The notes under the pieces: generated by a model
Databases searched by the model: none
What the model was told of the DNA's origin: nothing
Seen by the model: the letters and a program-made list of their open reading frames with translations, nothing else
DNA from: Bog-473 sp963728845
GTDB lineage: Bacteria; Actinomycetota; Acidimicrobiia; Acidimicrobiales; RAAP-2
NCBI GenBank assembly: GCA_963728845.1
Contig: CAVSLS010000017.1
Span: 124,001-188,000, forward strand
DNA: 64,000 bases
Reading direction: 5' to 3'
Position numbers and translations under genes: made by a program
Part shown: piece by piece, positions 48,008 to 57,071 of the stretch
Layout: each line of letters starts with the position of its first letter
Position numbering within the stretch: position 1 is the first letter of the stretch

Positions 48008-48887
48008 GTGCGCGTCGGCCTCGTCATCCTGCCCACCGACCGGTGGGACGAGGCCCGGCGCCAGTGGGAGTGGGCCGACCGGGCGGGCTTCGCCGCGGCT
48101 TGGACCTACGACCACATCCGTTGGGGCGGCATGCCGGACGGGCCGTGGCACGGCGCAGTGCCGGTGTTGGCCGCCGCGGCCGGGGTGACGCAGCGCATCC
48201 GGCTGGGCACGCTCGTCGCCACGCCGAACTTCCGCCATCCGGTCACGCTCGCCCGGGAGGCCATCGCACTCGATGACGTGAGCGGCGGCCGCCTCGACCT
48301 CGGGCTGGGTCCGGGGAGCGAGGGCTTCGACGCGTCGGCTCTCGGTCAGGAACCATGGACGCCGGCGGAGCGCCTGGCGCGCTTCGAGGAGTTCCTGCAG
48401 GTGCTGCGCGCCATCACCGAGGGGGAGCCGTCCGCACGCACCTCCATGCGGACGGCGCACTACGCGGCGGACGAGGCGCCCAGCACGCCGGGCACGCTGC
48501 AGCACCCCCTGCCGCTGACCGTCGCGGCCGGGGGGCCGAAGGCGCTGCGGCTCGCCGCCGTCCACGGGCGCCACTGGGTGACCATCGGGCCAGGGAAGGG
48601 CGATCGCACGCCGGACGCCCTGCTCGCGGCGGTGCGGCGGCAGCTCCCGCTGCTCCAGGAGGCCTGCCGGTCGGCGGGCCGGGACCCGACGAGCATCGGC
48701 AAGGTGCTGCTGTGGACGCCGACCGAGCCGCGGCTCAGCTCGGCGGCCCAGTTCGACGAACTGGTCGCCCCCTACGTCGAGCTGGGCTTCGACCAATTCG
48801 TCCTGCACCACCCGGCGCAGACCGGACCCTACGGCGGCGACCTCGCCGTGTTCGAGCGGATCGCCGAGCGACTACGCCGAGGGCTGA
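48008..48887 (+). CDS. LLM-class (F420-type) oxidoreductase
   Basis: About 292 residues. RVGLVILPTDRWDEARRQWEWADRAGF opens the barrel; TYDHIRWGGMPDGPWHGAVPVLAAAA, RIRLGTLVATPNFRHPVTLAREA and SGGRLDLGLGPGSEGFDASALG are diagnostic of the F420-binding group. The frame reads on past the natural end; one extra base near 48868 would give the ending FERIAEDYAEG with TGA at 48885-48887, which I adopt. GTG 48008 is 7 nt after TAGGTT, suggesting a leaderless mRNA. Confidence 0.82.
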
Positions 48888-48931
48888 GGCCGTGCACCCG
48901 GCGGGGCGCCGCAGCAGCGCATGCACAGCGC

Positions 48932-50105
48932 TCAGGCCTGATGGCCGAAGGCACGAGCCAGGTCCGCGGCGGCCGACGCGGGCTCGACACGCTCGACGGT
49001 GACCCGCGTGCACCCGACCCATGCTGCGGCGTCCACCAGCGCGCGTGCCACGTGCGCCCAGGCGTCGGGGTCGAGCAGCGTCACCTGCCTGGCCACGAGC
49101 GCGTCCCCGTCCCGGGCGGGGTCGACGAGACCGACGATCCGGGTGCCCGCCAGCACGGGCATGGCGAAGTAGCCGAAGATCCGCTTTGCCTTGGGCGTGT
49201 AGGCCTCGAGCCGATGGCGCAGGCCGAAGAGGCGCTCGACCGCGCTCCCGGTACCAGAGCAAGGAGTCGAAGGGGGACAGCATGACCGTCCGCCCCCTCG
49301 CCCGCGTGCCGAGCGACCCGAGCGCGTCGGGGTCGGCGTAGGCGCCCTTCGCCCACCCTTCCACGGCCACGGGGACCAAGGCCGTGGAAGGCAGGACACG
49401 GCGGACGAGCGGGCGGGGGAGCCCGTGGTACACCGCCAGGTCGGCTTCCGTCGCCACCCCGAGCGAGCGTCCCGCCGCGGTGACGAGGCGCAGCGCGCAT
49501 TGTCGTCTGACCACTCCTGTGACCGCAGATCGGGCGGGATGGCGCGCTCGGCCAGGTCGTAGACGCGGGCGAAGCCGCGCCGTTCGCGGCAGACGAGCTC
49601 TCCGATGTCGAGGAGCCATTCGGCCGCGATCTTGGTCTCGGACCAGTCCCACCAGGGGCCACCCTTCTTGGCCCCACCGAGCTCGTTCGCGGTGAGCGGG
49701 CCTTCGTCCCGCAGACGCGCCAGCACGTCGGCGCAGCTCTTGTCGTGGTCCTCGAGCACGTGCCAGCGCTTGCCCCTGGCCCGCCAGGACCGGCGCGTCA
49801 CGCCGTAGGCCGGCCAGTCCTCGAGCGGGAGCACGCATGCCGCGTGGGACCAGTACTCGAAGGTGGTGCTCCCTCTCCCCCAGTAGGCCCGCTCGACCCG
49901 GTCGCGTCCGACGGAGCCGAGACGGGCGTATGCCACCAGCTCGTGCGACCGGGCCAGCACCGAGATCGTGTCGAGCTGCACCGCACCGAGCCGGCGCAGC
50001 GATCGCCGGAACGCCCCCGCGGGCCCGGGGCCCGCGCAGACCTTGGGCGAGAAGGACGATCCGCCGTGCCTCCTCGATGCTGAGGGTCTCGCTCGTCCCG
50101 GGCAT
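48932..50105 (-). CDS. Winged-helix protein, YcaQ/AlkX DNA glycosylase-like family
   Basis: About 390 residues of the HTH_42 family; characterised members remove interstrand crosslinks or bulky alkyl lesions from DNA. The N-terminus LSIEEARRIVLLAQGL, then RRLGAVQLDTISVLARSHELVAYARLG, RAYWGRGSTTFEYWSHAACVLP, the central GPLTANELGG and LSPFDSLLWYRERG match. The C-terminus FGYFAMPVLAGTRIVGLVDPARDGD is typical. At least three indels (about 49260, 49500 and 50040) break the frame. The catalytic Gln-x-Asp of YcaQ appears as QLD in VQLDTI. Alone in its direction, divergent from a cupin gene. Confidence 0.8.
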
Positions 50106-50215
50106 GGGTGCAGCAAACCTACGTCCCTGGTGGGTTGATGGAAAAGCCGGCCCGAGCAGGCGCCCTCGCGGTCAGGCACAATGAAGCTGCGCCGACTAGA
50201 GAGGGAGGTCCTGAA

Positions 50216-50578
50216 ATGCCAGCACTTGTTCGAAAGAGCCTCGATTCGCCAGACGAGACCCGCAAGTTCGAAGGCGGAACCGGCCAGCTGGAGGTGGTGA
50301 ACACCGAGCAGGGTGCGGTTGGTCGCGCCACCTTTCTCCCCGGCTGGAGATGGTCCGATCACGTGAAGCCGATAGCCAAGACCGACAGCTGCCAGGCGGC
50401 CCATACCGGGTACTTCGTGTCCGGCCGGATGGTTGTCCGCATGGACGACGGTGAGGAGATCGAGTACGGACCCGGTGACTTTGGCGTGATGGCCCCAGGG
50501 CACGACGCGTGGGTCGTCGGGGACGAACCCTGTGTCGTCATCGACTGGCAGGGCTACGCCGAGTACGCGAAGCCCTGA
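50216..50578 (+). CDS. Cupin-domain protein
   Basis: A 120-residue single cupin barrel, intact. WRWSDHVKPIAKTDSCQAAHTGYFVSGRM carries the first motif region (with His residues available for a metal), and GPGDFGVMAPGHDAWVVGDEP the second. The set of metal ligands is incomplete compared with dioxygenase-type cupins, so binding rather than catalysis is likely. AGGGAGG lies 7 nt above the ATG. Base composition is lower in GC than its neighbours. Confidence 0.8.
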   Translation: MPALVRKSLDSPDETRKFEGGTGQLEVVNTEQGAVGRATFLPGWRWSDHVKPIAKTDSCQAAHTGYFVSGRMVVRMDDGEEIEYGPGDFGVMAPGHDAWVVGDEPCVVIDWQGYAEYAKP

Positions 50579-50642
50579 ACCTTCGATCTTCCGGACGCCG
50601 CGCGGCGTGTGGTTCGGTGTGCTGACGGCAACCGTCCCGCGG

Positions 50643-51770
50643 TCAGTCGAGCAGGGCGGCCGCCACCGCGTCCTCGAGGGTGCGGTCGCCGGCCCACATC
50701 AGCTGCTGCTGCTTCGCCCGGCGGAAGTAGAGCTGGATGTCGAAGTCCAGCGTGAAGCCGATACCCCCGAAGATCTGCTGGGCCACCGCGGTGATGTCGC
50801 GGAAGGTCGTGCAGGCGAACAGCTTGGCCATCGGGGCCAGCGACGTGAGCGGCCGCCCAGTCGCCCCGGCCCAGGCCGCCTCGTGGACGAGCTGCTCGGC
50901 CCCGTCGAGCGCGGTGACGGCGTCCGCCAGGTAGTGCGCCAGCGACTGGAAGGCGCCGAGCGGCTTGTCGAACTGCCAACGGTCCTTGGCGTACTGGGTG
51001 GTGATCTCGAGCGCATAGCGCGCACCCCCCACGGCCTGGGCGGCCAGGAGCACCAGGCCCGGCTCGAGGACCTGCTGCCAGGTGGCCCAACCGCTGCCGG
51101 GCGGCCCGATGCGGTCCTCGTCGTCCACGGCGACACCGGACAGCGCGACCTCGTACTGGGTGTCGGAGGCGAGGCTGAACTGCTGGCGCAGACGCACCCC
51201 GGGCGCGGCGGGATCGACGAGGAACATGTCGACGGCATCGGCCGCCTCGCCGGTGCGTGCGAGGACGAGGAGCCGGTCGGCTGCCGAGGCGAAGGCGACG
51301 TGGCGCTTGAGGCCCGAGAGCCGGAACCCGGAGCCCTCGGCCACGGCACGGGCCGCGACGCCGCGGGATGTGAACCCGTTGTCAGGCTCGAGCCAGGCCG
51401 GGGTGACGATGGCCTCCCCGGCGGCGACCGGGCGGAGCCAGCGGTCCTTCTGGGCGCCGCTCCCCGCCGCCGCCAACACGCCGCCGCTCATGACCGCGCT
51501 CACGAAGTGCGGCGTCGGGGCCAGCGTCCGGCCGAGCTCCTCGTAGAGCGCGACCCCCTCGAGGAGCGACATGGCCGAGCCGCCGTACTCGTCGGGGAGG
51601 AGCAATCCGATGAGGTCGAGCTCGCCCAGCTGCGCCCACAGCGACGCCGGATAGCCGACGGGATCGTCCTCCATCTGGCGGACCACCGTCGGCGGGCAGT
51701 GGCGCGCCAGCACGTCGCGCACCGTCTGGCGCAGCAGCTCCTGCTCCTGGTCGAATTCAAGGTCCAGCAC
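50643..51770 (-). CDS. Acyl-CoA dehydrogenase (FadE type), likely hetero-oligomer subunit
   Basis: 375 intact residues. The acyl-CoA dehydrogenase fold is clear: LLRQTVRDVLARH at the N-terminus, LGELDLIGLLLPDEYGGSAMSLLEG, WLEPDNGFTS, and the C-terminal FAD region QQIFGGIGFTLDFDIQLYFRRAKQQQL. The C-terminus lacks the usual IYEGTSEIQ segment, as in the subunit type that pairs with a second dehydrogenase in mycobacterial ChsE-like complexes. It ends a five-gene run whose first gene is another acyl-CoA dehydrogenase carrying that segment. Confidence 0.86.
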   Translation of the reverse strand: MLDLEFDQEQELLRQTVRDVLARHCPPTVVRQMEDDPVGYPASLWAQLGELDLIGLLLPDEYGGSAMSLLEGVALYEELGRTLAPTPHFVSAVMSGGVLAAAGSGAQKDRWLRPVAAGEAIVTPAWLEPDNGFTSRGVAARAVAEGSGFRLSGLKRHVAFASAADRLLVLARTGEAADAVDMFLVDPAAPGVRLRQQFSLASDTQYEVALSGVAVDDEDRIGPPGSGWATWQQVLEPGLVLLAAQAVGGARYALEITTQYAKDRWQFDKPLGAFQSLAHYLADAVTALDGAEQLVHEAAWAGATGRPLTSLAPMAKLFACTTFRDITAVAQQIFGGIGFTLDFDIQLYFRRAKQQQLMWAGDRTLEDAVAAALLD

Positions 51771-51812
51771 TGAGCGCCTCTTTCGTGATCGCAGGGTGTC
51801 GGTGACGGAGTG

Positions 51813-52317
51813 TCACGAGGCCGCAGGTGACGCTCGCCACTGGTCACCGCAACGGGACCACGGATTGTCGTCCGCGGTCCGGGGAAGGGCGATGCGGGCG
51901 GTGCACGTCGTCTTGGCATCGCCCTCGACGGACAAGGTCACCGCGACCGTGGCGAAACCGCAGCCCACAGCCGTCGACCTCGGTCGACTCCACCACGCCG
52001 CGCAGCGACATGGTGTCGCCCGGGAAGACGGAGCCTTTCATCTGGAAGGCGACCCGGGCCAGCCTGCCGTGCGGTCCGCTCCAGTCGGTGAGGTAGCGCT
52101 CGAACCAGGCGGCCTGGTTCGGCGTGTTCAAGAAGATGTCCCGGGTGCCGTTGCGGTGGACGGCGAAGTCCTTGTCGTGGTGCATGGGGCGCCAGTCGCG
52201 CGTGGCCAGGGCACCCAGCACCACGGTCGTCGCGCTGACCTCGTAGTCGAGCGCAGGCAACTCGTCGCCCGCGGTCACGTCTCCGAGCAGGCGGCGCGGC
52301 GCCACAGCGACGGTCAC
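51813..52317 (-). CDS. MaoC-like hydratase, single hot-dog domain (downstream copy)
   Basis: About 167 residues of the hot-dog fold. LPALDYEVSATTVVLGALATRDW with the Asp/His pair in RPMHHDKDFAVHRNG marks the MaoC/R-hydratase motif. LNTPNQAAWFERYLTDW, VFPGDTMSLRGVVES and the C-terminal FATVAVTLSVEGDAKTTCTA complete the fold; the last part is hidden by one extra G near 51965. GTG overlaps the stop of the upstream MaoC gene as GTGA, and the two probably form a heterodimer like ChsH1/ChsH2, which hydrates steroid side-chain enoyl-CoA. Confidence 0.83.
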
Positions 52318-52835
52318 GGGGCACCGCCCCGGCGGTAGCCGAACCCGGTGTAGGACTCGACGGCCACCAACTCGCCCTGCGCGTTGGTGTAGACGACGTC
52401 GATGACCCAGAACCGGCCGGTGCCCAGCTTCGTCGTCTTCTCGTCGCTGACGGAGCGCAGGACCTGATGGGTCCGCAGCACGTCGCCCATGCGCACAGGG
52501 GCATGGAACTCAATGGTGTTGTCGGTCATCACGGCCTCGGGGAGACCGAAGCGCTCCTTCAGGTCGAAGTGCACCTGCAGCGGCAGCGCTTGCTCGGTAC
52601 GTCCCGGCGCCCAGTGGTGAGGGCGGAACCAGACCGACACCATCGTCGGCGGCGCGATGGGTCCGCCCGTGAGCGCGTCGGCGACCTGGTCGTCCCAGAA
52701 GAGCGGGTTGCCGTTCTCCACCGAGGCACACGACGTCCAGACGTAGCCGCGTTCGACGGGGAACTCCCCCACCTCGTGGTACTGCTCCTTGCCGATGAGA
52801 TCGCGGGCCTCGGCCAGTGCGTCAGCCGGTGTCAT
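52314..52835 (-). CDS. MaoC-like hydratase, single hot-dog domain (upstream copy)
   Basis: 173 residues. The N-terminus ALAEARDLIGKEQYHEVGEFPVERGYVWTSCASVENGNPLFWDD resembles the FAS1-like N-terminal MaoC half; PPTMVSVWFRPHHW and PVRMGDVLRTHQVLRSVSDEKT follow. It lacks the Asp/His active pair seen in the next gene and may be the structural or CoA-binding partner. The ATG overlaps the CoA-transferase stop as ATGA, so the run is translationally coupled. Confidence 0.82.
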   Translation of the reverse strand: MTPADALAEARDLIGKEQYHEVGEFPVERGYVWTSCASVENGNPLFWDDQVADALTGGPIAPPTMVSVWFRPHHWAPGRTEQALPLQVHFDLKERFGLPEAVMTDNTIEFHAPVRMGDVLRTHQVLRSVSDEKTTKLGTGRFWVIDVVYTNAQGELVAVESYTGFGYRRGGAP

Positions 52836-54017
52836 GCCACCACCCTGCGGGACACCCAGAGGGCGACCGTCTCGCCGTCGACACCGGCGTCCTTCAAGAG
52901 GTGCTCGGAGTCGGTCTCGGTCATATCGGGCAGCGAGACCGGAGCACGGTCCTCGCTCCATACCGGCCAGGAGGGGCGCCAGCTGCCGCAGCTCGCCTTC
53001 GGTCGGGTGGGTCGCCGTGGTGACAGCCCGGCGGCCTGCGGCCTGCGCGTGGTCGGCCACCTCGGCGATCTCGAGGACCGGGGCCACGCAGGTGTCGGCC
53101 CCGGCGAGCGCGTCGACCCACTCGTCGCGGCTGCGGGTGGCGAAGGCCGCAGCGAGGGCGGCACGGATGAGCGGGCTGGGCGTCGTCGTCGAGCTGGGAA
53201 CCGGCGAGCTCAGGACAACCGAGCGCAGCGCAGAGGTTGGCGAAGAACTTGGACTCGATCGCGCCGACGGCGAGCCACTTGCCGTCGCCGGCGCGGTAGG
53301 TCCCATAGCAGGCGTAGCGGCCCGTCAGGATGTCGTGGCCCGGGTGGATGTCCCCACCACGGGCCAGCTGCTCGTCGACCAGGAGCGACATCAGCCACAG
53401 CACGCCCTCGGCCACCGACACGTCGAGGTAGGCCCCCCGGCCCGATGCGCCGCGCCGGGCGAGGGCCGCCGTGATGGCGAGTGCCGCCTGCATGCCCCCG
53501 GCGGCAGCGTCGGCCACGGTGGCGCCGGGCAACGGCGGCGCGCCGTCCGGGCCCGGCGTGCTCATGGCCAGGTACCCGCCCACGGCGAGGTAGTCGATGT
53601 CGTGCCCGGCCCACTGCGCCTGCGGGCCGTCTTGGCCGTAGCCGGTCGTCGAGCAGTACACGATGCCGGGATTGCGCGCGGACACCGCCTCGTAGCCGAT
53701 GCCCAGCCGGTCGACGACGCCGGGACGGAAACTCTCGACCACGACGTCGGCCGCGTCCGGCCAGGGCGAGGAAGGCCTCCCTCCCCTCGCCGTCCTTGAG
53801 GTCGAGGAGGACCCGCCGCATGCCGCGGTGACCGCTGTAGGCGAAGTACGGCGGCTGAATGCGGCGACCGCGTCGGCGGACGGCACGGGTCCGACCTTGA
53901 CGACACGCGCGCCATAGTCGGCCAGGAGGCGGGTGCAGCGCGCCGCCGGCCCGACCGTCGAGAGGTCCAAGACGGTGATCCCCTCGAGGGGCCCGGTCGG
54001 CGACGGGGCGGACGTCA
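52832..54017 (-). CDS. CaiB/BaiF-family CoA-transferase
   Basis: About 395 residues of class III CoA-transferases (also the alpha-methylacyl-CoA racemase family). LEGITVLDLSTVGPAARCTRLLADYGARVVKVG opens it, VVVESFRPGVVDRLGIGYEAVSARNP and YGQDGPQAQWAGHDIDYLAVGG follow, and the last part restores to TRSRDEWVDALAGADTCVAPVLE and VSLPDMTETDSEHLL. Several indels occur, about 53850 and 53765 (compensating, hiding about 25 residues), 53205 and 52965. It lies inside the dehydrogenase/MaoC operon and would activate the acid substrate or epimerise a 2-methyl branch. Confidence 0.82.
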
Positions 54018-54019
54018 CC

Positions 54020-55201
54020 TCAGAAGTTCTTCGGCAGGCCGAGCTTGCGCCGGGCGATGATGTTCTTCTGGATCTCCGAGGCCCCGCCACCGATGGTGTC
54101 GATCACGGTGTAGCGGTAGGTGGACTCGGCGCGGCCGGCCATCGGCGCCTCCTCGGTCTTGACGCGCAATTGGCTGCCGGGCCCCGCGATGTCCATGGAG
54201 GCGTTGGCGAGGCGCTTCGAGAGCTCGGTGGCGAAGAGCTTGTACTCGGACGCCTCTGCCGTGGGGGCCGCACCGCCCTTGGACGACTCGAAGACGAACT
54301 TCAGTCCCATGACCCGCGCCACCTCCAACTGGGTCGCCAGCTGGGCCAGGCGTTGGCGGATGACCGGGTCGTCCTTCAGGGGCACGCCGTCACGGACGGT
54401 CGTCCGCACGTACTCGACGAGCAGCTCGAAGCGCTGGGCAATGGGTGAGAAGGTGAACATCGTGAAGCGCTCGAGGTCGAGCGCCTCGGAGATGTACTGG
54501 AAGCCGCGGTTCACCTCGCCCACGACGTAGTCGTCGGGAACGAAGACGTCGTTGAGAAACACCTCGTTCGTGCGCTCGTCGCCCATCGTCCAGATGGCGT
54601 TGACCGTGATGCTGGGCTGGTCGATGGGGACCAGGAAGAGCGTGATCCCGGCGTGCTTGGGCGCCTCGGGGTCCGTACGGGCGCCGACCCAATACCACTC
54701 CGCGAAGTGGGCGGAGGTGGTCCAGGTCTTCTGCCCGTTGAGGACCCAGCCTCCGTCGTCGCGGGTGGCCTTGAGTTGCATGGAAGCGGCATCGGAACCG
54801 GCATTGGGCTCCGAGTAGCCCACGGCGAACTCGACCTCGTTGCGCAAGATCTTGGGCAGGAACTCGGCCTTCAGCTTCTCGTTCCCATGGCGAATGAGCG
54901 TCTTGCCGATGATCCCGACACCCTTGCCGATCTGGGGGCCACCCCGGCCGGCCAACCGCTCGTTCAGCAGGTACTCGTAGACGCCCTCGCCCTCGGAGCC
55001 TCCGTGCTCCCTGGGCCACGTCATGCCGAGCCACCCGCGCTGGCCGAGCGATGCCATGAACGCCCTGCGCTTCGGGGTGTCGACAATCTGGGCCATGTTC
55101 TCCCGGGTCAGGTCGAACACCTCCGGATCATCGTTGGCGTCGAGGAAGGCCTCGACCTCCTTCACGAACGCGATCTGCTCCTCCGAGAACTCGAAGTCCA
55201 T
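54020..55201 (-). CDS. Acyl-CoA dehydrogenase (FadE type), first gene of the operon
   Basis: 393 intact residues. MDFEFSEEQIAFVKEVEAFL, LGMTWPREHGGSEGEGVYEYLL, VGYSEPNAGSDAASMQLKATRDDGGWVLNGQKTWTTSAHFAEWYWVGART (flavin and substrate region) and the terminal TIGGGASEIQKNIIARRKLGLP are typical of the FadE29-like group. Start ATG 55201; an open frame before it lacks homology. An 8-bp-arm palindrome lies 54 bp upstream. It begins the dehydrogenase, CoA-transferase, MaoC, MaoC, dehydrogenase run on the minus strand, with spacing of 2 bp to the CoA-transferase. Confidence 0.88.
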   Translation of the reverse strand: MDFEFSEEQIAFVKEVEAFLDANDDPEVFDLTRENMAQIVDTPKRRAFMASLGQRGWLGMTWPREHGGSEGEGVYEYLLNERLAGRGGPQIGKGVGIIGKTLIRHGNEKLKAEFLPKILRNEVEFAVGYSEPNAGSDAASMQLKATRDDGGWVLNGQKTWTTSAHFAEWYWVGARTDPEAPKHAGITLFLVPIDQPSITVNAIWTMGDERTNEVFLNDVFVPDDYVVGEVNRGFQYISEALDLERFTMFTFSPIAQRFELLVEYVRTTVRDGVPLKDDPVIRQRLAQLATQLEVARVMGLKFVFESSKGGAAPTAEASEYKLFATELSKRLANASMDIAGPGSQLRVKTEEAPMAGRAESTYRYTVIDTIGGGASEIQKNIIARRKLGLPKNF

Positions 55202-55254
55202 GCGCGGTGACCTCCGGAGCGGGATGCGGCCGGCCGGGAAGCCCGGGGCACGCA

Positions 55255-55275
55255 AATCTGACGGGTCGTCAGATT
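55255..55275. promoter_or_regulatory. TetR-type operator candidate above the acyl-CoA dehydrogenase operon
   Basis: AATCTGAC-GGGTC-GTCAGATT is a perfect 8+5+8 dyad 54 bp above the first FadE start, overlapping the stop codon of the cyclase gene. The A/T-rich arms speak for a protein site rather than a terminator. The size and TGAC-N-GTCA core are like FadR/TetR-type operators of fatty-acid operons; the regulator itself is not next to it. Confidence 0.55.
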
Positions 55276-56435
55276 AGCCGATGGGGGCCGGCGGCTCCGA
55301 CTGGCGCGGACGGGTCCCTCGGCTCGACCCGGAAGACCCGGACGGGCCCCGGCACGTCGCGCAGGTCGACCGGCTCGAGCTCTTCGACCTCCCACCGGTC
55401 CGGCGGCAACTCCTTGACCGCCGCCTCGATCGCGACCAGCTCGCCCGGACCGCCGGACTTGGTCAGCCGCGACAGCAGGTTCACGAGCGGTCCGAAGTAG
55501 TCGCCCTCTCTCGGGATGGCGGGCCCCACGCCCACGACCCCCCGGGCGGGCGGCAGACCAGGGTCCTCGTTGGCGCCCCGGCACACCTCGGTCCCGATCC
55601 GGCAGGCCGCCTCGGCGGTCGGAGCCGTGAAGAACACCTCGTCGCCGATCATCTTGACGACGCGCCCGCCCGCGAGGACCGCGCTCGACCAGGCAGCCGA
55701 CTCGAAGCGGGTCAGTGCGAGGGTCTGATCCCGCAAGCTCTGGGTCTCTGCCCACGCGGTCGACCCGACGAGGTCCACGAAGCCCAATGCGACCCTCTCG
55801 GCGGGACCATCGTCCACATTCCCAACGGCAGGCGCAGCCCAGACACGGGCCAGCTGGGCCCGTCGCTGTGAGCGCTCGAACTGGTCCATGACGGCCTGGG
55901 CCATGACGTCCGGGACGGCGGTGAACGCCATCGTGGCGGCCTCGGAGAGGCCGGCCCGGGCCAACTCGTCCGGCCCCTCGCGGATGGTCCCCGGCCCGAA
56001 CTCCGCGAAGAACAGCGCCACCGCCGCCTCGGCGATGTTCATGGCCGACGCGCCGAGGACCCGCGTGAAGGCCAGGACGGCGTCCTCACCCAAGAGCGCC
56101 CTGCCCTGCTCGAACGCCGCCATCAGGCGGACGAGCTCCTCCGACACCTCGGTCTGGGGCATGGCTGGGATGCCAGCGGCGAGCAGCACGCGGAGCACGC
56201 GCTCGACCGGGACGCCGCTGCGGTCTGCGATCTCTGTGACCGGGACGAGGTGGGTCCTCCCCTGGGTGACGAGGTCGCCGGCGATGCCCGGCAGTGCGCC
56301 CTGGCGGTGCGCCTCCACCATCTGCTCGATGGTGGCGCCCCGTTCGGTCAGGTACTCCAGGAGCGCGAGGCGCTCGTCCGCGTTGGGTTCGTCGGGATCG
56401 TAGAGACCGGCCTTCTGCCACGCCTCGGTGCCCAC
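55269..56435 (-). CDS. Class III adenylate cyclase with N-terminal regulatory domain
   Basis: 388 residues. The N-terminal 190 residues are helical (DERLALLEYLTERGATIEQMVEAHRQG, IADRSGVPVERVLRVLLAAGIP) and match the regulatory domain seen in mycobacterial cyclases that respond to fatty acids or pH. The catalytic domain has the metal Asp pair in GFVDLVGST and KMIGDEVFF, the Lys in VVKMIG, and the transition-state Asn/Arg in VNLLSRL. All canonical residues are present. It follows another cyclase by 3 bp. The nearby fatty-acid-type operon makes ligand control by an acyl compound worth considering, but this is inference. Confidence 0.82.
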   Translation of the reverse strand: MGTEAWQKAGLYDPDEPNADERLALLEYLTERGATIEQMVEAHRQGALPGIAGDLVTQGRTHLVPVTEIADRSGVPVERVLRVLLAAGIPAMPQTEVSEELVRLMAAFEQGRALLGEDAVLAFTRVLGASAMNIAEAAVALFFAEFGPGTIREGPDELARAGLSEAATMAFTAVPDVMAQAVMDQFERSQRRAQLARVWAAPAVGNVDDGPAERVALGFVDLVGSTAWAETQSLRDQTLALTRFESAAWSSAVLAGGRVVKMIGDEVFFTAPTAEAACRIGTEVCRGANEDPGLPPARGVVGVGPAIPREGDYFGPLVNLLSRLTKSGGPGELVAIEAAVKELPPDRWEVEELEPVDLRDVPGPVRVFRVEPRDPSAPVGAAGPHRLI

Positions 56436-56438
56436 TGC

Positions 56439-57071
56439 TCACTGCGCCCAGGCCAGGGTGGCGGAGTGTTGGGCGCGCGTCATGCCCTTCAGATGGGTCT
56501 CCCGATGGCCGGCGAAGGTGAACTCGCCCGAGCCCTGGACGAGCTGCTCGGACAACGAGGAGACCAGGATCTCGCCCGGGCCCGCCGCATCGGCCAGCCG
56601 GCTGGCCACGATGACGGTCAGACCGAGGAAGTCGTCACCTTCGGCCACCGCGTCGCCGGTGTGCACGCCGATGTGCACGGCGATGGTCTCGCCGTCGGCG
56701 CGGGGGACATAGGCGCTGATGGCGCGCTGGATGTCGACTGCGCAGCGCAGGGCCCGGGCCACGCCACCGAAAGCGAGCATGAAGCCGTCGCCCTGCACGT
56801 TGATTTCGCGACCGTCGTGCCGTGCGAGGGCGTCGCGCACGATGCGGTGGTGGTCGTGCAGCAGCTGGCGGGAGGCCTGGTCGCCCAGGCGCTCGGTCAT
56901 CCCGGCGTAGTCGACCATGTCGCAGAACAGGATGGTCACGGTGCCGTCGGTGGCGAAGGGGGCGGGGAGCGGGTGGGACGCGGCCGGAGCGGGGGGCTCG
57001 GGTCGGGGCGCAGCCGCAACGGGGGACCCGGGGAGATCAGGCGGGCCGGGCGGGGCGCGGCCGAGGGCCAT
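56439..57071 (-). CDS. Class III nucleotide cyclase domain protein, atypical active site
   Basis: 210 residues: a Pro/Ala-rich N-terminal stretch and one cyclase catalytic domain. The metal Asp residues are in TILFCDMVDYAGMTE and VQGDGFMLAF. At the substrate-recognition site the usual Lys is Asn (REINVQGDG), and the Asn of the VNxAxR motif is Ile (VIVASRL), although the Arg remains. The protein may therefore have altered or low cyclase activity, or act as a partner for the next gene. The start at 57071 overlaps the DUF1707 gene by 35 bp. Confidence 0.75.
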   Translation of the reverse strand: MALGRAPPGPPDLPGSPVAAAPRPEPPAPAASHPLPAPFATDGTVTILFCDMVDYAGMTERLGDQASRQLLHDHHRIVRDALARHDGREINVQGDGFMLAFGGVARALRCAVDIQRAISAYVPRADGETIAVHIGVHTGDAVAEGDDFLGLTVIVASRLADAAGPGEILVSSLSEQLVQGSGEFTFAGHRETHLKGMTRAQHSATLAWAQ

